Program-made: the position numbers and the translations under genes
Notes under the pieces: model-generated
Told to the model about the DNA's origin: nothing
The model's database searches: none
What the model saw: only the letters and a program-made list of their open reading frames with translations
Assembly (NCBI GenBank): GCA_016196035.1
Contig: JACPYM010000020.1
Coordinates: forward strand, 1 to 64,000
From: Acidobacteriota bacterium
Lineage (GTDB): Bacteria > Acidobacteriota > Blastocatellia > RBC074
Length of the DNA: 64,000 nucleotides
Direction: 5' to 3'
Shown: positions 25,389 to 33,916 of the stretch, one piece after another
Layout of the letters: each line of letters begins with the position of its first letter
Numbering within the stretch: the stretch's first letter is position 1

Positions 25389-28300
25389 ATGAAGTCATAC
25401 GTTTTCATCGCAATCTTGCTGCTGCTGTTCAGCGGATTGAACGCTGCGGCGCAAACCATCAACGGTTCCATTTCAGGCAGTGTCGCCGATCAGAACGGCG
25501 CGAACGTCGCCGGTGCCAGAATTACCGCTACGCACCTCGCTACGCGCGCCACCCGCGAAGCCGTCACCAATCAGGACGGACTCTATCGCATCGCTGGGCT
25601 GCCCATCGGCGCTTACTCGGTCAAAGTTGAGATGAGCGGGTTTCAACCGCAAATCAACGAACGGGTTGAGGTCAGCGTCGCCGTGGATTCCGCCGCGAAT
25701 TTCACGCTCAGCGCGGGCACGGTGCAGGAAGTCGTGACCGTGACGGAATCCACGGCCTTGCTGGAAACGACGCAAAGTCAGGTGACGAAAGTCGTCAGTG
25801 AAAAACAGATTCTCGAACTGCCCGGACGCAACAACCTGAACGGACTGGCGCTGCTCAATCCGGGCGTGCTGCCGAATCAGAACGGACGCCCTGGCTCCGG
25901 CTTTGCCGTCAACGGCAATCGGACGCGCTCGAATAATTTCACGATGGATGGCGCGAATAACAACGACCAATCGCTTTCGATTCCGCGTCAGGTGCTGCCG
26001 CCCGAAGCCATCGGTGAATTTCAGATGATTACCAACACCTTCGCCGCCGAGTTCGGACGCAATTCCGGCGCGTTCGTCAACGTGATTACGCGCTCGGGCA
26101 CGAACGATTTTCACGGCATCGGGCATTACACCTGGACGGGCAACGGGCTGAATGCGCTGACGACGAATGAGCAGCGCACTTACACAGCACAACGCGCGGC
26201 GGGGCTGGCGGACAAGCAAGCCTTGCGCGCCGCCCGCAGCGTCACCGTACAAAATCTGTGGGGCGGCACGTTGGGCGGCCCCGTCAAAAAAGATCACACG
26301 CACTTTTTCACCAGCTTTGACGAAGCGCCGTTTCGCACGACGGTCAGCAGCGTCTCGCGCGTGGCAATGACGCAGCAGGCCGTGAATAACCTGAAAGCGA
26401 ATGCCGCGCTTTTCGCGCCCGGCGCATTGGATTACCTGCTGAAAAACTTTCCCATCGCCAACGACCCGACGCCGCAGGGTTCCGTCAACATCACTGATCC
26501 GGTGAGCGGCGCAACCATCACGAGCGTGCCTTTTCAGCGTTACAACCGCACGCTGAATTCCGGGCTGGCTTACGGCACGGATTTCTGGCGTTATCTGGCG
26601 AAGGTCACGACGCGCCTTAACAGCAAAGACAATCTCTCGTTCCGCTACCTGATTGATAGCTTCGACAACATAGGCGCTCCGACCAGCTTGCCCGGTCAGG
26701 AAGTCGGCCAAACGACGCGCAACCAGTCGTTCACCATCAATGATGTTTACGCGCTCACGGCCAAACTGGTGAACGAATCGCGCCTGACTTACAGCCGCCG
26801 CAATATCAACTTTCCCGAAAAGCTGGGGACGGCTTTGGCGGTGACGGGCACCGGCGGCGCGTTCACGCTCGGCAACACGAACTTTCCGCAATTCCGCGTG
26901 GACAATTCGTATGAACTGACCGACAACGTTTCATACCTGACCGGCAATCACTCACTGAAATTCGGCGTCAACGCGCTGCGTTACGACTTGAACAGTTTCT
27001 TTGCGCCGAACCTGCGCGGCTCGATCAGCTATCCCAGTTTGTCGGCGCTGCTCTATGACCGCAACGCTTCGTTTTCGCAGTACGCCGGCACCGGCTCGGT
27101 TCCGGCGCGCACGTATGAAACCGGCGTGTTTGCGCAGGACGATTGGCGCGTGAATGCTGATCTCACGCTGAACTTGGGCTTGCGTTATGAATACGTGACG
27201 ACGCCGTTCGGCTTTTTCTCGAAGGCCAAATCCGACCTGAACAACTTCGGCCCGCGCGTAGGCATGGCGTGGAATCCGAAGCGATTTTTTGACGGGCGTT
27301 TCGTGCTGCGCTCAGGATTCGCGCTGAGCTACGATCAGGTGTTTCAAAACATCCTGCTCAACGTGGCGCGCAACTATCCGCGCGGTGTCAACGTGACGAC
27401 CGGCCCGGTCAATGGCGCGCGGCCTTACGACGGATTGCCCGCCGCACCTGCGCCTGAAGAATACGTGCGACGTGGCGGCGATCCGAATCTGCTGGCGTTG
27501 CGGCTCTTCTCACCGAACAAACGCATCGCGCAACCGATGTCGCGGCAATGGACGCTGGGCGTGCAATATCAATTGGGGCGTGATTACGTCGTGAAGCTCG
27601 ATTACATCGGCACGCAGGGCAGCAACCTGGTGCGCGAGTTCGAGCAGAACATCGGCTTCAACGCGCCGCTCGGCAACGGCCAGCGCAAAGACCCGTCGAA
27701 AGGTTCGATTCTGGTGGGCGACGGTTTCGCCAGTTCGATTTATCACGCCGGACAGGTGACGCTCGAAAAACGCCTGAGCCAGGCGCACTTTGGCGATTTC
27801 ACCTTCAACGCGAATTACACCTGGAGCGCCTTTATCAGCGACAGTGACGACGTGCTGGGCGGACAAGCCAATCGCACGCTGCCCGCTGACCCGCGCAATC
27901 CGAAACTGGATCGCGCGCGTTCGGGCTTCGATCAACCGCACCGCTTTATTTTGAGCGGCGTTTACACCGTGCCGGAGCTATTCGCCGGCAGTCCTGTGAT
28001 GCATCGCATGCTCAGTGGCTGGGAATTGAGCGCCATCACGACGCTGGCCTCCGGCACGCCTTACACCGTGCTGAACGCCAACAACGCGCTCGGCATTTTG
28101 CCCGGACAGGTCGCCACCATCACCGATTCGCAGCGCGTTTCGATCAATGCTGGTGGGCAGTTCCCCCTCGTCACCGGCGTGCGCGCCGACGGGACGCTCA
28201 TCAATCCGAGCGCGTATTTCATCGCCAACCGCGTCAATTCCGGCGTCATCGGCACGCTTGGCGCGAACACCTTGCGCACGGGCGGCACGGTCAACGCGGA

Positions 28301-28511
28301 CTTGTCGCTGGTCAAAAACCTCAAGACCTTCCGCGAAAGCCAGCGGCTGCAATTGCGTTGGGAGATGACGAATGCGTTCAATCGCCGCAACTTCACCGTC
28401 ATTCCGGCGAACGTGGCGAGCGACAACACGAACCTCGATCTGTTCCTCAATCTGGGACAGACCAATGTGGCGGGACGCACGATGCTGTTTACGATGCGTT
28501 ACTTCTTTTAA
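25389..28511 (+). CDS. TonB-dependent receptor, Oar-like
   Basis: 1040 residues from the ATG at 25389, which follows AGGAGGAG; the open frame extends 16 codons further without a ribosome site. A signal peptide ends in LNAAAQ. A carboxypeptidase-regulatory-like domain follows (INGSISGSVADQNGANVAGA), then the plug (FAVNGNRTRSNNFTMDGANN) and a large beta-barrel ending TMRYFF. The function is TonB-dependent uptake of an unknown substrate. It is followed by membrane proteins and a cytochrome P460 on the same strand and faces a ToxR-like regulator gene. A GGGCTGTCG/CGGCAGCCC hairpin (28524-28548) lies 12 bases after its stop and may set the ratio of receptor to downstream mRNA. Confidence 0.93.
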   Translation: MKSYVFIAILLLLFSGLNAAAQTINGSISGSVADQNGANVAGARITATHLATRATREAVTNQDGLYRIAGLPIGAYSVKVEMSGFQPQINERVEVSVAVDSAANFTLSAGTVQEVVTVTESTALLETTQSQVTKVVSEKQILELPGRNNLNGLALLNPGVLPNQNGRPGSGFAVNGNRTRSNNFTMDGANNNDQSLSIPRQVLPPEAIGEFQMITNTFAAEFGRNSGAFVNVITRSGTNDFHGIGHYTWTGNGLNALTTNEQRTYTAQRAAGLADKQALRAARSVTVQNLWGGTLGGPVKKDHTHFFTSFDEAPFRTTVSSVSRVAMTQQAVNNLKANAALFAPGALDYLLKNFPIANDPTPQGSVNITDPVSGATITSVPFQRYNRTLNSGLAYGTDFWRYLAKVTTRLNSKDNLSFRYLIDSFDNIGAPTSLPGQEVGQTTRNQSFTINDVYALTAKLVNESRLTYSRRNINFPEKLGTALAVTGTGGAFTLGNTNFPQFRVDNSYELTDNVSYLTGNHSLKFGVNALRYDLNSFFAPNLRGSISYPSLSALLYDRNASFSQYAGTGSVPARTYETGVFAQDDWRVNADLTLNLGLRYEYVTTPFGFFSKAKSDLNNFGPRVGMAWNPKRFFDGRFVLRSGFALSYDQVFQNILLNVARNYPRGVNVTTGPVNGARPYDGLPAAPAPEEYVRRGGDPNLLALRLFSPNKRIAQPMSRQWTLGVQYQLGRDYVVKLDYIGTQGSNLVREFEQNIGFNAPLGNGQRKDPSKGSILVGDGFASSIYHAGQVTLEKRLSQAHFGDFTFNANYTWSAFISDSDDVLGGQANRTLPADPRNPKLDRARSGFDQPHRFILSGVYTVPELFAGSPVMHRMLSGWELSAITTLASGTPYTVLNANNALGILPGQVATITDSQRVSINAGGQFPLVTGVRADGTLINPSAYFIANRVNSGVIGTLGANTLRTGGTVNADLSLVKNLKTFRESQRLQLRWEMTNAFNRRNFTVIPANVASDNTNLDLFLNLGQTNVAGRTMLFTMRYFF

Positions 28512-28571
28512 GGCCAAGGCGAAGGGCTGTCGCATCACACGGCAGCCCTGCGGCGAGAAAAAGGAAAAGTA

Positions 28572-29438
28572 ATGATGAGCAAGTTACTAGCTTGGGGGCG
28601 GCTGTTCGTCGCGGTGGCGATGGTCGTCTTCGGGATTCAGCATTGGGTTTATTTGAATTTCGTGACGCGCGTTTTTCCGAAGCCGCCGCTCTGGATTCCG
28701 GGCCAATCGCTGTTGGCTGGGGTGGCTGGAGCTTTTCTGATCGTCGCGGGTGTAGGAATCGTTGCCGAACGACAGGCGCGCACCTTGGCCTTGCTGCTGG
28801 GCGGCCTGATTCTTTTGTCGTTCATCGTGTTGGGCCTACCTGCGGTGTTAGCGCGTCCTTCAAATGGTGGCGCGTGGACGAGCGCAGGCAAGGCGCTGGC
28901 ATTGGCTGGCGCAAGTCTGCTGGTGGCCAGCAGCCTGCCGCCTGGCTTGGCTGAGGCTGCGGGCTGGCGGACTTGGCTGGTGCAGCTCATTCCGGCGGGC
29001 CGATTTTTTCTGGCGTCGTTTTTCGTGCTGGGCGGAACCATGCATTTCATCTACACGGCCTTCGTGATCAGCCTCGTGCCTGCCTGGATACCCGGACGAT
29101 TGTTCTGGGCGTATTTCACCGGCGCGGCACTCATCGCTGGCGGGCTGGGAATAATGCTGCCGTGGACGGCGCGGCTGGCGGCGACGCTTTCAGGCGGCAT
29201 GATTTTTCTCTGGGTGCTGGTGCTGCACATTCCCAGAGCGCTCGCCAGCCCGCATAACGCGAATGAACTGACAGCGGTGTTTGAAGCGCTGGCGATGAGT
29301 GGCGCGGCGCTGCTGGTGGCGACAACGTTCCCTCGCTGGCCTCCGCTGAGGCACGCGCAACCGTGGCTGGCAGCACGGCTATTTTTTGAAGCGAAAGGAA
29401 TCTCGTTATGTTCGACAACGCACTTGCACAACCATTGA
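28572..29438 (+). CDS. DoxX-like multi-pass membrane protein
   Basis: 288 residues with about eight hydrophobic helices. The two halves look like an internal duplication: the first contains FGIQHWVYLNFVTRV then PLWIPGQSLLAGVAGAFLI, the second contains GGTMHFIYTAFVISLVPAWIPGRLFW then AYFTGAALIAGGLGI. The Q/M-H-(W/F)-x-Y plus P-x-W-I-P pattern is the DoxX/DoxX-like signature. A paralogue lies at 30954. Substrate and function are unknown; DoxX relatives are tied to quinone/thiosulfate or oxidative-stress roles. ATG ATG starts after AAAAAGGAAAAG. The end overlaps the next gene by 31 bases. Confidence 0.8.
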   Translation: MMSKLLAWGRLFVAVAMVVFGIQHWVYLNFVTRVFPKPPLWIPGQSLLAGVAGAFLIVAGVGIVAERQARTLALLLGGLILLSFIVLGLPAVLARPSNGGAWTSAGKALALAGASLLVASSLPPGLAEAAGWRTWLVQLIPAGRFFLASFFVLGGTMHFIYTAFVISLVPAWIPGRLFWAYFTGAALIAGGLGIMLPWTARLAATLSGGMIFLWVLVLHIPRALASPHNANELTAVFEALAMSGAALLVATTFPRWPPLRHAQPWLAARLFFEAKGISLCSTTHLHNH

Positions 29439-29914
29439 AAGACGCTACGGCCAACACAGGCGCGCATCATCTGCTGACCATTCTTTACGGCGGCTTGCTT
29501 GCCGGAGCGCTGGACATCACCGCCGCCTTCATCAACAGCGCGCTCCACGGGCGCAGCCTCATCGGCGTGCTGCAATCCATCGCGGGCGGCTTGCTGGGGC
29601 GCGGCGCTTATCAAGGCGGATGGAAAACGGCGACGCTCGGCTTCGTGCTGCATTTTTGCATCGCTACGATTTGGGCGGCGCTCTATTACGCGGCGAGCCT
29701 GAAGCTGCCGCTGCTCACACGCCACACGATAGTGTGCGGATTGCTTTACGGCGTCGTGGTCTATGCGTGTATGTACCTGATCGTGCTGCCGCTCTCGGCG
29801 TTGCAATTCAAGTTTTTCAATCAACCAGCCGACGCCATCCTCACCGGCGTATTGATTCATCTGTTTTGCGTCGGCTTGCCGATTGCGCTGACCGTGCGTT
29901 GGCGCACGCAATAA
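29408..29914 (+). CDS. Four-helix membrane protein, YagU-like
   Basis: 168 residues. Hydrophobic helices lie near 22-45 (LLTILYGGLLAGALDITAAF), 76-95, 104-128 and 140-160. The G-x-x-A-G-x-L-D first helix and overall size recall YagU/DUF1440 inner-membrane proteins, a family of unclear function; this match is by pattern only. GAAAGGAA precedes the ATG, which lies inside the end of the DoxX-like gene (31-base overlap), so translational coupling is likely. The next gene, cytochrome P460, begins 14 bases later. Confidence 0.7.
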   Translation: MFDNALAQPLKDATANTGAHHLLTILYGGLLAGALDITAAFINSALHGRSLIGVLQSIAGGLLGRGAYQGGWKTATLGFVLHFCIATIWAALYYAASLKLPLLTRHTIVCGLLYGVVVYACMYLIVLPLSALQFKFFNQPADAILTGVLIHLFCVGLPIALTVRWRTQ

Positions 29915-29928
29915 CCAGGAGAAATTCA

Positions 29929-30432
29929 ATGATCGTGAAAAGAACCGTCACTCTGATCGTACTGACTACGGCGTGTTTGCTCGCGCCCGTGCTGTCGGGA
30001 ATGCCCGCCGATAAGGTCGCTTATCCGCAAGGCTATCGGCAGTGGGTACACATCAGCAGCGCCCTCATCGGCCCAGCCAATCCCGCGTTTGCCACGTCCG
30101 GCGGGATTCATCACATCTACGCCAATGAAAAAGCAATGGAAGGTTATCGCACCGGAAAGTTTCCCGATGGCTCAATCCTCGTGGCGGACTTCCTTGAAAC
30201 ACGCGAGAGCGCGGCGCAGCCCGGCATCACGACCGAAGGCGCACGACGCCGCATAGATGTGATGATGAAAGACAGCAAGCAATTCGCTGAGACGGGCGGC
30301 TGGGGCTTCGAGCAATTCAAAGGCGACAGCCAGACAGAACGCATGGTTATGGCTGAAGGCGCGGCCAAATGTTTCGCCTGCCATTCGACACAAAAAGGAA
30401 CGGACGCCGTGTTCAGCAAATTTCGCCCGTGA
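29929..30432 (+). CDS. Cytochrome P460 family protein
   Basis: 167 residues from the ATG at 29929, chosen because AGGAG lies 7 bases upstream. An N-terminal signal segment (VTLIVLTTACLLAPVLSG) targets it to the periplasm. The family start YPQGYRQWVHISSALIGP is clear, and a single c-heme site CFACH (C148, C151, H152) lies near the C-terminus. P460-type proteins bind heme covalently and oxidise hydroxylamine or nitric oxide, or detoxify by peroxidase-like chemistry. Lys cross-linking cannot be judged here. Two DoxX-like proteins in the same operon suggest a link to membrane redox or stress. Confidence 0.88.
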   Translation: MIVKRTVTLIVLTTACLLAPVLSGMPADKVAYPQGYRQWVHISSALIGPANPAFATSGGIHHIYANEKAMEGYRTGKFPDGSILVADFLETRESAAQPGITTEGARRRIDVMMKDSKQFAETGGWGFEQFKGDSQTERMVMAEGAAKCFACHSTQKGTDAVFSKFRP

Positions 30433-30453
30433 TGAATTAAAGGAACAAAACCT

Positions 30454-30894
30454 ATGAAACGAACCTTCGCTCTTATTCTCGCCGCCCTGGCTGTAGCTTC
30501 TCTGTTCGGGCTGCTTGTGCATGCTGTGCTGGTGGCCGCGCACCTTTCGGAGCCAGCCGCCACCACGGTTTACGGCTTGACTCCCCGGCGACTCTGGGCC
30601 ACCACGGCCATTGTGCTGGCGCTGGTCGGCGTGGTCATCGGTGGGCTGGCTCTGGCCCGCCCAGCCAGTCGTTTCGGCCCCGCCTCTGGGCGGCTCGGAG
30701 CCATCGTGGCCCTGGTGGCGGGGCTGATCGCTGCGGTCAACGGCGGGCTGAATTTGGCCATTGCCAAAGGTGGTCCCGGCACCGGCAACGGAGTAATCGG
30801 TGGTGCCGCGGCCTTGGTGCTGGGGCTGATCGCCACAGCCCTCGGCGGGCTGGCTCTGGCCCGCTCCCGCCGTTCTGGAAATGGAAGTCGCTGA
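30454..30894 (+). CDS. Small four-helix membrane protein
   Basis: 146 residues, Gly/Ala/Leu-rich, with hydrophobic helices near 6-30, 48-68, 84-103 and 115-136. Helices two and four end in the repeated phrase GGLALAR, suggesting an internal duplication of a helix pair. The tail is basic (SRRSGNGSR). AAAGGAAC lies about 9 bases before the ATG. I do not recognise a characterised family; it resembles small conserved membrane proteins such as DUF6223, with low certainty. It lies 21 bases after cytochrome P460 and 59 bases before a DoxX-like gene, so it belongs to this operon. Confidence 0.7.
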   Translation: MKRTFALILAALAVASLFGLLVHAVLVAAHLSEPAATTVYGLTPRRLWATTAIVLALVGVVIGGLALARPASRFGPASGRLGAIVALVAGLIAAVNGGLNLAIAKGGPGTGNGVIGGAAALVLGLIATALGGLALARSRRSGNGSR

Positions 30895-30953
30895 TATGCC
30901 GTATAGCGGCCGGCAGGGCGGAAACATCTGGTGGATTTTGCAGCGCCTCGTCA

Positions 30954-31877
30954 ATGAGCCGTATTTTTGAGGTAGCCGCACCTATGCTTTCAGCAACAAA
31001 TTTCTGGATGTGTTTTGCCGGGCTTATTTACCTTGTCGCCGGAATTATTCTATTTCGCCAAGAGATCGGCGCGGCGCGCGGCTGGGACAAGCTCATCGCC
31101 CTGGGCGGTGTTTTCATTGCTGCTTCACTCGCCGCCTTCGCGCCGGAGCATTTCAGCGGCCCGGAGTTTATTCAGAATATGGTTCCGCCCTGGATGCCTG
31201 CGCGCTCGTTCTGGACGCCGTTTGTCGGATGTGCGCTGTTCGCGGCAGCGACCAGTCTCACGGTGAAGAAGCTCGTCCGCTTGTCGTCCACATTGCTCGG
31301 ACTGATGTTCTTTCTCTTTGTCTGCATGATTTATCTGCCGAGCGCGCTCGCGCATCCCACCTCACGATTGGCGTGGACCTTCGTGCTGAGAGAACTCTCT
31401 TTTGCCGCAGGCGCCTGGGCGCTCGCCGGATTGCACAGTCGCGCCTCGTCACCGCAACTATCGCAATGGATGATTTTATTCGGGCGCATCGTCATCGCGG
31501 TGGCTGCGCTCTTTTTTGCCGTACAACATTTTCTTCACCCAGATGTTGCGCCCGGCATTCCTTTGCAAAAGCTGACGCCCGCATGGGTTCCATTCTCCGG
31601 CGTATTGGCCTACCTGACGGGAACAATTCTGCTGGTCGCGGGGATCGGACTGGTACTGAACAAACGGTCGCGGACAGCCGCAACCGCGATTGGCGCATTG
31701 ATGACCGCCCTCACGGTATTCCCCTATCTGGTTATTTTGCTCCTCGCTCACGAGCCAACGGAGATCAATCAAGGGATAAATTACGTCGCGGACACAATGC
31801 TCTACGCCGGAGCAGCACTCGCCCTAGCATCAGCATTGCCGCGCGATTTTGATCGCGTGGGGAACAAGCAACTGTAG
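30954..31877 (+). CDS. DoxX-like membrane protein, end altered by IS insertion
   Basis: 307 residues, about eight helices, paralogous to the protein at 28572. It shares VPPWMPARSFWTPFVGCALF and YLPSALAHP with that protein's PAWIPGRLFW and HIPRALASP blocks. Its second half repeats the pattern (AVQHFLHPD, LTPAWVPFSG). The start at 30954 has no strong ribosome site; an ATG at 30984 is an alternative. The stop TAG (31875-31877) is made by the first bases of the IS3 element. Without the IS and one ACT copy, the frame runs on into the pseudogene at 33083. The natural C-terminus is therefore uncertain. Confidence 0.75.
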   Translation: MSRIFEVAAPMLSATNFWMCFAGLIYLVAGIILFRQEIGAARGWDKLIALGGVFIAASLAAFAPEHFSGPEFIQNMVPPWMPARSFWTPFVGCALFAAATSLTVKKLVRLSSTLLGLMFFLFVCMIYLPSALAHPTSRLAWTFVLRELSFAAGAWALAGLHSRASSPQLSQWMILFGRIVIAVAALFFAVQHFLHPDVAPGIPLQKLTPAWVPFSGVLAYLTGTILLVAGIGLVLNKRSRTAATAIGALMTALTVFPYLVILLLAHEPTEINQGINYVADTMLYAGAALALASALPRDFDRVGNKQL

Positions 31878-33078
31878 TGGTCCCCAAAACTGGACACTTA
31901 ACTGGGGTAAAATACCCCATCCAGATAAGGAGACCATTGATGCCAAAACAACGTGAATTCAAAGCTGCACAAAAGTCGCGTGCCGTCCTCCAAGTTCTGA
32001 CCGGACAGAAGAGCGCCGCCCAAGTCTGTCGCGAGCTTCAGATTCGCGAGAATCTGCTCTCACGATGGAAGAAACAGTTTGTTGAGCAAGCCAGCCTCGT
32101 CTTTGAAAAAGAATCCGCTTCTTCTTCCGATGATGGGCGCGTTGCTGATCTCGAGCGTCTGGTCGGGCGCCTGACCTTGGAACTGGAGGCCTCAAAAAAA
32201 GCCTCGCAGCTCTTGCTCTCTCACGCGCGTAAAAACGGGAGGTCATCTTGAAGTTACAACCTGACTATCCCATCAAACTGCTGTGTGACCTGCCGGCCTT
32301 GTCGCGCAGCAGTTGGTACTTCAAGGCTGCCGAATGCGAGGAGGCGGACTTGAAGCAAGCCATCGAGCAGGTCATCAAACAATTCCCGGCTTATGGTTCA
32401 CGGCGCGTGACACATCGCCTGCGGCGAGACCAGTCTGAATTCAGGACCAGCGGTCGCAAGCGCCTGCGCCGCGTGCTGGGCGAGATGGACTTGAAGCTGC
32501 GGCGCAAAACCATCAAGAAACAAACGACCGATTCGCGGCATTCGTTTCCGCGCGATCCGAATCTGGTCAAGGAACTGGAAATCCTCCGGCCCGAGCAGGT
32601 CTGGGTTGGAGACATCACTTATGTTCGCTTGGGAGATGGCAGCTTCGTTTACCTGGCGATCCTGATGGATGTCTTCACGCGCATCATTCGCGACTGGGCG
32701 CTCTCACGCGGGCTGGGCGGCGAACTAACACTGGCCGCACGCGCACGCGCGCTGAGCCACGCACGACCGGAAATCCACCACTCGGATCAAGGCGTGCAAT
32801 CCGCCGCGACCGCTTGCGTGGCCGCGCTCAAAAAACGCAAGGTCAAAGTCAGTATGGCCGCCGTCGGCCACGCGGAAGAAAACGGCTACGCCGAGCGAGT
32901 GAGCCGGACGATCAAAGCGGAAGAAGTAGCTTTGAACGAATACCCCGATCTGCTGTCAGCGCAGCTTCACCTGAGGCGATTCATTGACGACGTCTACCAT
33001 ACCAAGCGCATTCATTCCTCGCTAGGCTATCTGACGCCGGCAGAGTTCGCTCCGTGTCCAGGTTTACGGGACCATTAC
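31874..33078 (+). mobile_element. IS3-family insertion sequence, about 1.2 kb
   Basis: The ends are inverted: GTAGTGGTCCCC then CTGGACAC on the left, and the complement ending GGGACCATTAC on the right (GTAATGGTCCC when reversed). ACT lies directly outside both ends (31871-31873 and 33079-33081), a 3-bp duplication as expected for IS3. Alternative ends keeping TG and CA (31873-33079 or 31878-33074) give no duplication. Two overlapping transposase genes fill it. Confidence 0.85.
31940..32251 (+). CDS. IS3-family transposase OrfA
   Basis: 103 residues from the ATG at 31940, with AAGGAG 8 bases upstream. It has a helix-turn-helix of the IS3/IS911 type (TGQKSAAQVCRELQIRENLL, then SRWKKQF) and a leucine-zipper-like C-terminal coiled coil (VADLERLVGRLTLELEASK). 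OrfA binds the IS ends and, in this family, pairs with OrfB. Its TGA overlaps the TTG start of orfB by four bases (TTGA). Confidence 0.93.
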   Translation: MPKQREFKAAQKSRAVLQVLTGQKSAAQVCRELQIRENLLSRWKKQFVEQASLVFEKESASSSDDGRVADLERLVGRLTLELEASKKASQLLLSHARKNGRSS

Positions 33079-33087
33079 ACTGAGTAG
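32248..33087 (+). CDS. IS3-family transposase OrfB (DDE integrase)
   Basis: 279 residues from TTG at 32248, with GGGAGG 7-8 bases upstream. HTH_21-like and rve integrase domains are present. The triad is visible as D122 in WVGDITY, D180 in HHSDQG and E216 in GYAERV, with the classic 35-residue D-E spacing, so the enzyme may be active. The stop TAG at 33085-33087 lies outside the IS right end: the last residues are encoded by host DNA. The copy therefore has a chimeric C-terminus that depends on its insertion site. Confidence 0.93.
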   Translation: MKLQPDYPIKLLCDLPALSRSSWYFKAAECEEADLKQAIEQVIKQFPAYGSRRVTHRLRRDQSEFRTSGRKRLRRVLGEMDLKLRRKTIKKQTTDSRHSFPRDPNLVKELEILRPEQVWVGDITYVRLGDGSFVYLAILMDVFTRIIRDWALSRGLGGELTLAARARALSHARPEIHHSDQGVQSAATACVAALKKRKVKVSMAAVGHAEENGYAERVSRTIKAEEVALNEYPDLLSAQLHLRRFIDDVYHTKRIHSSLGYLTPAEFAPCPGLRDHYTE

Positions 33088-33666
33088 CCCGTCAAGCGAG
33101 CCAGTTAGACAACTCATTGGCATTCCCGAAGCTGAGTTACAGCAGCTTGCCGCCTACCTTCCCAAAGGTGGTTCCATCGCCACCTTTCCGGTAGGTGAGA
33201 CGCAAACCAGAGCGGCTAAAGCCGTGGCGGCCTTAGACAAAACCGGGCGCGTTTTGACTGTGCTGGTCTACTCGATTGGCGGGCGCAGTGAGCCGCTCGA
33301 ATTAGGGGTTTTCGCTTTTGAAGATGGCAAACTGACAAAGCTCGCTTCGACCAAGCTGCCGGGGAGCTACATCTACACCAACATCTATGACCGTTTCGCG
33401 GCCCTCTTCGGTATGGCGGACGTAAATGGGGACGGTCTGCCTGAGATCGTCGTCACTTCCAGTCAAGGCGCCAGCCTCGGCGCGCAATTGCGGTCTTTTC
33501 CTTCGACGGAGAAAACCTCAACCAGATTGCCGAGGTGGACGGTCATCAAATTCAGATGATCGGCACCGGCGTCGGCAGGCCGGTTGTTTTCAAGTCAAAA
33601 TCAAGGGAAGAGGATAAAGAACATAGCTTCGCTTGGAAGGCTGGCAGGCTTGAGGAAATTAAGTAG
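33083..33666 (+). pseudogene. Frameshifted FG-GAP/VCBS-like protein fragment
   Basis: From the IS junction, one frame runs SSPSSEPVRQLIGIPEAEL through FGMADVNGDGLPEIVVTSS (DxNxDGxxE calcium-binding-like motif of FG-GAP repeats). After a one-base shift near 33483 it continues AIAVFSFDGENLNQIAEVDG to the stop at 33664-33666. The start is lost to the IS insertion. With the IS removed, the frame is continuous with the DoxX-like gene, which may be chance. The product would have been a secreted propeller-type repeat protein. Confidence 0.6.
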
Positions 33667-33686
33667 CCGAGAGTATTCCGTTCAGT

Positions 33687-33713
33687 GGCGCTGGATTTAC
33701 TGAATCCAGTGCC
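33687..33713. terminator. Hairpin downstream of the FG-GAP remnant
   Basis: GGCGCTGGATT (33687-33697) and AATCCAGTGCC (33703-33713) form an 11-bp stem with one G-T pair and a 5-base loop. No T run follows. The remaining 200 bases up to 33916 show only the GGAGG before the next start. Confidence 0.45.
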
Positions 33714-33916
33714 GCCTTTGTTCATCATCGAATTCCCCCCGCCTGTTTCTCCCGCACGCCGCTTTTGCCTTTTGGCCCCAGGTCGGCGTAACCTCAGCCC
33801 GCATTTCAACGTCACAACAAATGAAACCCAGAAAATCAGACCCGCTGCAAAAAGCGCCAGAGCCATCCGTATTCGCTTGCGCCTTTTGACGGCAGTCACG
33901 TACCCGGAGGCTCAAA

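Noticed and set aside
28572-31877. A sigma-54 promoter upstream of the P460 operon
   Set aside because: TTGCT occurs near 25315 but there is no GG ten bases before GC, so the -24 element is missing.
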